A stretch of 64,000 nucleotides of DNA, taken from NCBI GenBank assembly GCA_910574635.1, contig CAJTCG010000007.1:1-64000 (forward strand). The letters run 5' to 3'. Below, in pieces: positions 58,391-64,000 of the stretch. Every line of letters begins with the position of its first letter. Within the stretch, counting starts at the first letter, position 1. The position numbers were made by a program, and so were the translations under genes. Below the pieces are notes generated by a model. It saw only the letters and a program-made list of their open reading frames with translations. It was not told the DNA's origin and ran no database searches. The stretch is from Oscillospiraceae bacterium. Lineage in GTDB: Bacteria > Bacillota > Clostridia > Oscillospirales > Oscillospiraceae.

Positions 58391-59188
58391 ATGGATCTCA
58401 ATCAACTCCACCAGTTGGTTGCCTCTTCCCGCCGGGGGAGGTTCTGGCTGGACCTGAACCCCATGACCAAGATGGTGCTGGCCTTTTGTGAGGTGTCGCT
58501 GGCCATCTGCATGCCGGGCTTTGCGTATGGCTTTTTGCTAATGGCGGTTTTGATGCTGTGCGCCGCAACCTGCGGCCTGGGGAAGACATATGGGAAGATT
58601 ATGCTCTCGGTACTGGTGATTTTTGTGGGCCTGATGATTTTGGCCCGGGCTCTGTTTTACGAAGGGGGCGGGGAGGTATTTGTAACCTTGGGCCGCTTTT
58701 CCATCTATAAGGGCGGCGTCCTGGCGGGTTTGCGGGCCAGCAGTGTCATCCTGGGCTTTTCAAGCGCCCTGGTGTTTTTCTACGCCTCTACAGAGCCGGA
58801 GTATTTGATGCTCACCCTGGAGCAGTACCGCTGTCCGCCTAAGGCGACGTTCGTGATCCTCTCCACCTTCCAGATGATCCCCCAGATGGGCGTTAACGCC
58901 AAGACCATCCAGGACGCTCAGAGGGCCCGGGGCATTGAAACAGAGGGGAGCTTGTGGGTCCGTGCGAAGGCGTTTATCCCCATGCTGATGCCGCTGCTGC
59001 TGTCTTCCTTTTCTGCGGCGGAGGAAAAGTCCCTGGCGCTGGAGACCCGGGGCTTTAACTACGACTCCCCCAAAACCCGCCTGCGGATTGTGGAGGACAG
59101 CAAGGCGCAGAAAGCGGCCCGGATCGGTTTGATCGCGGTGACCGCAGCCGCCTGTGTGACGGGAGGGTATTTTAAATGGCTTGCATAG
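58391..59188 (+). CDS. ecfT: ECF transporter T component
   Basis: The 265-residue membrane protein has four to five helices in the first 110 residues. The coupling region carries the two EcfT ARG-type motifs, DAQRARGIETEG and SLALETRGFNYD, which contact the ATPases. It follows AGGAGGCGCTT. It overlaps the first ATPase by 13 bases. Confidence 0.95.
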   Translation: MDLNQLHQLVASSRRGRFWLDLNPMTKMVLAFCEVSLAICMPGFAYGFLLMAVLMLCAATCGLGKTYGKIMLSVLVIFVGLMILARALFYEGGGEVFVTLGRFSIYKGGVLAGLRASSVILGFSSALVFFYASTEPEYLMLTLEQYRCPPKATFVILSTFQMIPQMGVNAKTIQDAQRARGIETEGSLWVRAKAFIPMLMPLLLSSFSAAEEKSLALETRGFNYDSPKTRLRIVEDSKAQKAARIGLIAVTAAACVTGGYFKWLA

Positions 59189-60036
59189 AGTTGAAACAGG
59201 TCTCCTACCGCTATCCTACTTCTAAGACCGCGAACTTGAAGGAGGTCAATTTGACGGTGGAGAGCGGCGAATTCATCGCCGTCATTGGCCGGAACGAGGC
59301 CGGCAAGACGACCCTTTGCAATGTGATCCGGGGCTTTGCGCCCCACTTCTACCAAGGGAAGCTCAGCGGCAGTGTTCACGTCAACGGCAAGGATGTGCTG
59401 CGGACGGAGATTGGGGACCTGTCCTGGGACGTGGGTTATGTATTCCAAAATCCCTTCAACCAGAACAGCGGCGTCAAGGCCACCGTTTACGAGGAAATCT
59501 CCTATGGCCTGGAGAACCTGGGTATTCCCCGGCGGGAAATCTTTGACCGGGTGGATGAGGTGATCAACCTGCTGGGCATCGCCTATTTGGCGGACAAGCA
59601 TCCCATGAAGCTCTCCGGCGGACAGTGCCAGCGGGTGGCCCTTGCCTCCATCATTGTCATGGAGCCGGCGATTCTCCTCATTGACGAGCCGACCAGCCAG
59701 CTAGACCCCAAGGGTACCGAGGATGTGTTCAAGATCATCGACATGCTGAAAAAGAAGGGGAAGACCACCATCCTGGTGGAGCACAAAATTGACCGGGTGG
59801 CGGAGTACGCCGACCGAGTGATTTTGATGGATGAGGGAAGGATCGTCCGGGACGGGCCGGCGGCCCAGATTCTCAGCGACCCGGCCCTGCTGGAGTATGG
59901 CGTGACCCTGCCCCAGACGGCCCTGCTGGGCCTGCGCTTGCGGGAGGAGGGTTTGCCCTTGGAGCGGATACCGATTACAATCGATCAGGCCGCCGTTTCC
60001 ATTGGGGCCCTGCGGAAAGAAGGCGGTGGGATATGA
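59176..60036 (+). CDS. ecfA: ECF transporter ATPase, first subunit
   Basis: The 286-residue ATPase has Walker A GRNEAGKTT (~38-46), Q-loop FQNPFNQ, signature KLSGGQCQRVALAS, Walker B ILLIDEPTSQLDP and H-loop VEHK. It is the canonical subunit of the heterodimer. It overlaps the second ATPase by four bases. Confidence 0.96.
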   Translation: MACIELKQVSYRYPTSKTANLKEVNLTVESGEFIAVIGRNEAGKTTLCNVIRGFAPHFYQGKLSGSVHVNGKDVLRTEIGDLSWDVGYVFQNPFNQNSGVKATVYEEISYGLENLGIPRREIFDRVDEVINLLGIAYLADKHPMKLSGGQCQRVALASIIVMEPAILLIDEPTSQLDPKGTEDVFKIIDMLKKKGKTTILVEHKIDRVAEYADRVILMDEGRIVRDGPAAQILSDPALLEYGVTLPQTALLGLRLREEGLPLERIPITIDQAAVSIGALRKEGGGI

Positions 60037-60851
60037 AAGCGCTGGAACTGAAGGGCGTTTCCTTTACCTACCCCAACGGCTTTAAGGCGCTGGGGAAGCT
60101 GGATTTCTCCATTGCACCGGGGGAGAAAGTGGCCGTTATCGGCGAGAACGGCGCGGGCAAGACCACGATGGCCAAACTCACCAACGGACTCCTCCGCCCC
60201 GGCGCCGGGCAGGTGCTGGTGAACAGCGAGGACACGGCCGGCAAGACCGTGGCCGCCATCTCCCGGCATGTGGGCTATGTATTTCAGAATCCGGACGATC
60301 AGATCTGCAATCAAACCATCTATAAGGAGATTACCTATACCTTGCGGTACAACAAGTCCTGCGCCCCGGAGGAGATTGACCGCAGGGTCAAGGAAGCCCT
60401 GGCCCTGGCGGGCATGGCGGGCATGGAGGAAGTGAACCCCTACGACCTGTCCTTCTCTCACCGAAAGTTTGTCACGATCTGCTCCGTGCTTCTCCAAGAG
60501 CCGGAAGTGGTGTTGTTGGACGAACCCACCGCTGGGCAGGACCTTGCCTGCATGCGGCGTCTGGAAAACATTCTTGATCATCTGCAGAAAAAAGGCACGG
60601 CGGTGCTGACCATTACCCATGACATGGAATTTGTGGTACGCAACTTCCAGCGGGTGGTGGTTATGGCCCACGGCGGCATTATCTCCGACGGGACGCCCCG
60701 GGAAATCTTCTGGAATTTGGATGTGCTGCGGGAGGCGGCGCTGCACCAGCCTTACATCAGCGCTCTAGCCCGCCGCATCGGTCTGCCCGGGAAGGTGCTG
60801 ACGGCGGAGGAGTTTGCCGCCGCGCTGCGGGGAAGCGGGAGGACTTTATGA
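60033..60851 (+). CDS. ecfA: ECF transporter ATPase, second subunit (degenerate signature)
   Basis: The 272-residue ATPase has Walker A GENGAGKTT (~34-42), FQNPDDQIC, Walker B VVLLDEPTAGQD and H-loop ITHDMEF. The ABC signature is DLSFSHRKFVTI rather than LSGGQ, so one of the two composite ATP sites is probably inactive or slow. It overlaps the isomerase-like gene by four bases. Confidence 0.93.
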   Translation: MKALELKGVSFTYPNGFKALGKLDFSIAPGEKVAVIGENGAGKTTMAKLTNGLLRPGAGQVLVNSEDTAGKTVAAISRHVGYVFQNPDDQICNQTIYKEITYTLRYNKSCAPEEIDRRVKEALALAGMAGMEEVNPYDLSFSHRKFVTICSVLLQEPEVVLLDEPTAGQDLACMRRLENILDHLQKKGTAVLTITHDMEFVVRNFQRVVVMAHGGIISDGTPREIFWNLDVLREAALHQPYISALARRIGLPGKVLTAEEFAAALRGSGRTL

Positions 60852-62233
60852 AAAACATAATCGCAGGACTTGTCTGTACCCAGGATCCGCTGGAGTGCTG
60901 CGGGAGCTGGCTTGAGGAGGCGAGGGGGCTTTTGGAAGAGCTGGAGGCCCGGGCCGTGCTGGCCCCTCGGGCCATCGGCTCTTGGGAAGAGGCCGAGGAG
61001 GCCGCGGAGCGCTTCGCCGGTGAGGGCGTAGAGCTGGTGGTGCTGGGATGCCTGCGCCTTGCGGGAGACGGGCGGATTGTGGAGCCCTTTTTGCGCAGGG
61101 GGCAGACTCTGATGGTCTGGTGCTTGCCGGAGCCTGCCCGCACCGGGCCGCTGCCGCTGAATTCGATGACCTGCGCCAACCTCTATATGAGCAGTGCCAA
61201 AGGCCTGGAGGGAGCGCCGCCGGTGAAATGGCTCTACGGCGCGCCGGGCGATCCCCTGGTACGGAGACGCCTTGGGGTGACGCTGCGGGCGCTGCGGGGC
61301 AGACGGGCCTTAAGCGGGGCGGTGGTGGTTCAGGTGGGACAGACCGCCCCCGGGTTTGTGAATCTCCGATATGATGGCGAAGCTGTCCGAAAGACCCTGG
61401 GTGTGGAGATACGGGAATACGGCCTGGAGACCGTGTTTTCGGATATGGAAGCGGCGGACCCCCAAAAGACGGCGGAGTTGGCTCGCGTCCTGCCCCAGGG
61501 AGCCGCCCGCTGCGAGGGCACGGAGGAGGAGCTGGTAAAATCCGCCCGGCTGACTCTGGCCTTGGAGGCGCTGCAGGAACGGACCGGGGCCTCGGCCCTG
61601 GCGGTGAGCTGCTGGCCGGAGTTCCAGAGGGACCTCCATGTGTCCGTCTGCCTGGCCTTTGCCCGGCTGAACGAGAAGGGTCTGCCGGTCTCCTGCGAAG
61701 GAGACGCGCTGGGAGCGGCGGCCATGCTGGCGGCAAAGGCCATGGGCGCGAAAGCGCCGATGCTGATGGATCTGGTGGCGATGGACCAGGAGGCGGACGC
61801 GATTTCCTTCTGGCACTGCGGCATGGGCGTTCCCTGCCACGGGGACACGGAGGGCTTTGCTGTGACGAAGTACCCCGCCGATCCCCGCGTGTTGGATTTG
61901 CCCGGCGTCGGCGTGGATGTAAAATTTGCGGCCCAGCCGGTGACCGTGTGCCGCCTGAGCGGCAAGGACGGCGGGAGGCTCTTTGTCTGCGAGGCGGAAA
62001 TTGTGCCTGGTCCGGACAGGGGCTTTGACGGGGCCAGGGGCTGGTTCAGCCGCTTTTCCATGGAGGGGCGCCCCATGTCCGCCCTGGAGTTTTTGGATAC
62101 GGCGCTAACGAGCGGTACACCCCATCATTACGTCATTGCCCCGGGCCGCCTGGAGGCGGCGCTGCGGGAAATGGCGGTGCGGATGGGCCTGGAGACTGTC
62201 CGGGCTATGCCCTATACGGACGGGTTGAGGTAA
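60848..62233 (+). CDS. L-fucose/L-arabinose isomerase-like protein
   Basis: The 461-residue protein resembles the FucI/AraA-like fold: an N-terminal Rossmann-like part (IAGLVCTQDPLECCGS), then SCWPEFQ, CEGDALGAAAMLAAKAMG (E284), LMDLVAMDQEADAI (D308), FWHCGMG and the C-terminal TPHHYVIAPG (H426/H427). Glu, Asp and His at these places are the metal ligands in FucI, so aldose-ketose isomerisation is likely. It is shorter than FucI (~590) and AraA (~500). It is co-directional and overlapping with the ECF ATPase upstream. Substrate unknown. Confidence 0.8.
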   Translation: MKNIIAGLVCTQDPLECCGSWLEEARGLLEELEARAVLAPRAIGSWEEAEEAAERFAGEGVELVVLGCLRLAGDGRIVEPFLRRGQTLMVWCLPEPARTGPLPLNSMTCANLYMSSAKGLEGAPPVKWLYGAPGDPLVRRRLGVTLRALRGRRALSGAVVVQVGQTAPGFVNLRYDGEAVRKTLGVEIREYGLETVFSDMEAADPQKTAELARVLPQGAARCEGTEEELVKSARLTLALEALQERTGASALAVSCWPEFQRDLHVSVCLAFARLNEKGLPVSCEGDALGAAAMLAAKAMGAKAPMLMDLVAMDQEADAISFWHCGMGVPCHGDTEGFAVTKYPADPRVLDLPGVGVDVKFAAQPVTVCRLSGKDGGRLFVCEAEIVPGPDRGFDGARGWFSRFSMEGRPMSALEFLDTALTSGTPHHYVIAPGRLEAALREMAVRMGLETVRAMPYTDGLR

Positions 62234-62236
62234 GCG

Positions 62237-63295
62237 ATGGAAACCATGAAGGCGATTGTACAGCACGCCCCCTTTGATTTTAGGCTGGAGCGGGTCCCCA
62301 AGCCCGCCGCCGGGCCGGGAGAGGTGGTGCTGCGGATAGAGGCCGCCGGCATCTGCGCCGGGGACCGGATTATGTACCAGGGCAAGGCCCCCTGGGGAAT
62401 CAGCCCGGGCGAGATCCCCGGCCACGAGTACGTGGGCGTGGTGGAGGAACTGGGAGAGGGTGCCGCGGAGTGTCACGGCCTCTCCCTGGGAGAGCGCTGC
62501 ACGGCCGAGGTGCAGATTCCCTGCCGGAACTGCGCCGCCTGCCGAAAGGGGCTGTTTCACCTTTGTGAGGACGCCTCCGGCTTCCAGGGCGGCGGCTGGG
62601 CAGAGTACATACGGCTGCGCCGCGGGGCGGTCGTCCACAAGGTGCCCTCCTCCATCCACCCGCTGGACGCGGCTATGATTGAACCTTTGAGCTGTGGGGC
62701 TTACGCCGTGGAGCGGGCCGGGGTGGAGATGAAAGATACGGTGGTGGTAGCGGGCATGGGAGCGATTGGACTTGCGGCGTTGCAGTTTGCCCGCCTGCGT
62801 AACCCCTGCCGCCTGATTGCCTTGGGGACCACGACGGAAAATACCGCCCTTGCCAGGGAGTTCGGCGCGGACGAAACCGTCAACATCCGGGAGGAGGACG
62901 CCGCGGCCCGGATCCGGGAACTGACCGGAGGAGCGGGCTGCGATGTGTATATCGAGTGCTCCGGCTCCCCGGTGTCGGCGGAGACCGGCGTGGCCGCCCT
63001 GGGCCGACGTGGCCGGCTGATGATCTATGGAGTCTATACCCGGCGGGCCGCCGTGGACCTCAATGAGATTGGACAGAATAAGGAGTTGACTATTCTGGGG
63101 GGGCACCTGAGTCCCGGCATGATGCCGTATGTGATCCGCTGCCTGAAAACGGGGCAGATCCGGCCCAGAAAGATGGCCACGGACGTATTTCCCCTGGAGG
63201 AGTTTGATAAGGCAGTCAATATCAAAAAGATTCATCTCGGCAGCATCAAAACCATTCTGCTCCCGGGACTTGATGGAAGCGAGGAAGAGCGATGA
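62237..63295 (+). CDS. Zinc-dependent polyol/alcohol dehydrogenase
   Basis: The 352-residue MDR enzyme has catalytic-zinc residues in GICAGD and PGHEYVG. The structural zinc is bound by CRNCAACRKGLFHLC. The nucleotide loop is VVAGMGAIGLAALQFAR. Relatives include sorbitol, threonine and erythritol/threitol dehydrogenases. It lies three bases after the isomerase-like gene and overlaps the next by four, so it belongs to the same pathway, presumably oxidising the imported polyol or its product. Confidence 0.9.
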   Translation: METMKAIVQHAPFDFRLERVPKPAAGPGEVVLRIEAAGICAGDRIMYQGKAPWGISPGEIPGHEYVGVVEELGEGAAECHGLSLGERCTAEVQIPCRNCAACRKGLFHLCEDASGFQGGGWAEYIRLRRGAVVHKVPSSIHPLDAAMIEPLSCGAYAVERAGVEMKDTVVVAGMGAIGLAALQFARLRNPCRLIALGTTTENTALAREFGADETVNIREEDAAARIRELTGGAGCDVYIECSGSPVSAETGVAALGRRGRLMIYGVYTRRAAVDLNEIGQNKELTILGGHLSPGMMPYVIRCLKTGQIRPRKMATDVFPLEEFDKAVNIKKIHLGSIKTILLPGLDGSEEER

Positions 63296-64000
63296 AAATT
63301 GTCATTACGGCGCCCTTTGCCGCCCAGCAGGTGGAGCAGCTGCGAAAAGACCACGAGGTGTGGTTCCAGCCTCAGACGGAAGATGTCCCCCTGCGGACGC
63401 AGGAGCAGTTGCATCATCTCCTTTTGGAAGAGCACGCGGAGATTTTTATTTGTGAATCTGACGTGGTGAGCGCCCAGGTGCTGGAGGGTCTTACTGCTCT
63501 GAAAGCGGTGTGTGTCTGCCGGGCGGGGCTGAACGACGTGGACCTGGAGGCCTGCACCATCCGGGGGATTGCTGTGATAAACACTCCGGGCCGCAACGCA
63601 GCGGCGGTTGCCGACATGGTGGTGGCCCTGTTTATCGGTATGTCCCGCTTCCTCTTTGAGGGGGAGCGCATTCTCCGGGCGGGCCAATGGGACGAGGGGA
63701 CGTACTACCGCCTGCGGGGCCGGGAGCTGTATGGCCGCACAGCGGCCTTCGTGGGCTTTGGGGCGATCCCCCGGGAGCTGAGCCGCCGCTTGCAGGCCTT
63801 TGATATGAGGCTGATAGCCTATGACCCCTACCTTTCAGAAGAGGATATGGCGGAGTACGGCGTTCAAAAGGCGTCCTTGGAGGAGGTTTTTTCCCGGGGG
63901 GACTTTGTGACGGTTCATGTGCCAGTGACCCGGGAGACGAAGGGGCTTGTGAACCGCCGTTTGCTGGAGCGGATGAAGCCCGACGCCTACTTTGTCAACG
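63292..64000 (+). CDS. D-2-hydroxyacid dehydrogenase-like protein, 3' end beyond window
   Basis: At least 236 residues are present. The protein resembles the D-2-hydroxyacid dehydrogenase family (SerA-like): CRAGLNDVDLEAC, INTPGRNAAAVADMVVALFIGMSR, the Rossmann motif VGFGAIPRELSRRLQAFDMRLIAYDPY cut as VGFGAIPREL and LIAYDPY, and VTVHVPVTRETKGLVN. The canonical GxGxxG reads GFGAIP, a Pro replacing the third Gly. ATG overlaps the previous stop. It probably reduces or oxidises an intermediate of the ECF-linked pathway. Confidence 0.88.
   Translation, partial: MKIVITAPFAAQQVEQLRKDHEVWFQPQTEDVPLRTQEQLHHLLLEEHAEIFICESDVVSAQVLEGLTALKAVCVCRAGLNDVDLEACTIRGIAVINTPGRNAAAVADMVVALFIGMSRFLFEGERILRAGQWDEGTYYRLRGRELYGRTAAFVGFGAIPRELSRRLQAFDMRLIAYDPYLSEEDMAEYGVQKASLEEVFSRGDFVTVHVPVTRETKGLVNRRLLERMKPDAYFVN

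Noticed and set aside
1-64000. CRISPR array, prophage, plasmid or rRNA genes
   Set aside because: No regularly spaced repeats, cas genes, phage structural genes, replication/partition genes or rRNA sequence were seen.

Overview
The window is a high-GC chromosomal segment of an anaerobic gut-type Firmicute, most likely Oscillospiraceae (Flavonifractor/Pseudoflavonifractor/Lawsonibacter-like). This is inferred from a SCIFF peptide with its radical-SAM maturase, NAD-linked PyrD/PyrK dihydroorotate dehydrogenase, archaeal-type ProS, SLH surface proteins, a YtrA-like GntR/ABC locus and consistent sigma-A promoters (TTGACA-17-TATAAT type) with GGAGG ribosome sites. No phage, plasmid or conjugative module is visible. 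The accessory pieces are small.

Layout. 1-10 kb: a ribbon-helix-helix (RHH) cassette, an LspA-like peptidase, an EF-G/TetM-like GTPase fused to a Rae1-type NYN nuclease, a DUF1624 membrane protein, proS, an S24 repressor with its operator, tRNA-Tyr and tRNA-Thr, a three-gene cluster ending in a sigma-region-4-like protein, yitT, DUF6809, and a second RHH cassette in the opposite orientation. 10-20 kb: a 5'-truncated gene, the SCIFF peptide and maturase, an Orn/Lys/Arg decarboxylase-family enzyme, a ferredoxin, lepA, an XRE-MBOAT-SGNH O-acylation operon, and tRNA-Val. 20-27 kb: fabG, a GntR-ABC-permease operon, rpsO and pnp. 27-41 kb: a large SLH surface protein with CxxC repeats, mnmE, DUF1836, degV, prmA, an HscC-type Hsp70 with a membrane J-like partner, a Dam-type restriction-modification pair, and a second SLH protein.

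41-50 kb: a three-gene operon headed by a 1594-residue protein that joins HD hydrolase, helical repeats, NadD-like nucleotidyltransferase, a possible GNAT domain and a phosphoribosyltransferase; an LDH/MDH-like dehydrogenase and an FMN-reductase-like flavoprotein follow. Next come a patch of hairpin repeats and a small divergent gene/XRE pair. 50-57 kb: a pyrimidine operon pyrC-K-D-F-DUF6194-E-B-I, followed by a zinc metallopeptidase and a PurO-type IMP cyclohydrolase. 57-64 kb: a self-contained ECF transporter (S, T, A, A) co-directional with an L-fucose-isomerase-like protein, a zinc polyol-type dehydrogenase and a 2-hydroxyacid dehydrogenase that runs off the window; it looks like uptake and catabolism of an unidentified sugar or polyol.

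Strongest candidates for something undescribed: (i) the duplicated RHH gene plus convergent ~85-nt small RNA cassette, (ii) the 1594-aa multidomain protein and its redox partners, (iii) the ECF/isomerase/dehydrogenase catabolic cluster, and (iv) a SCIFF peptide in which the usual thioether-acceptor threonine is glycine.
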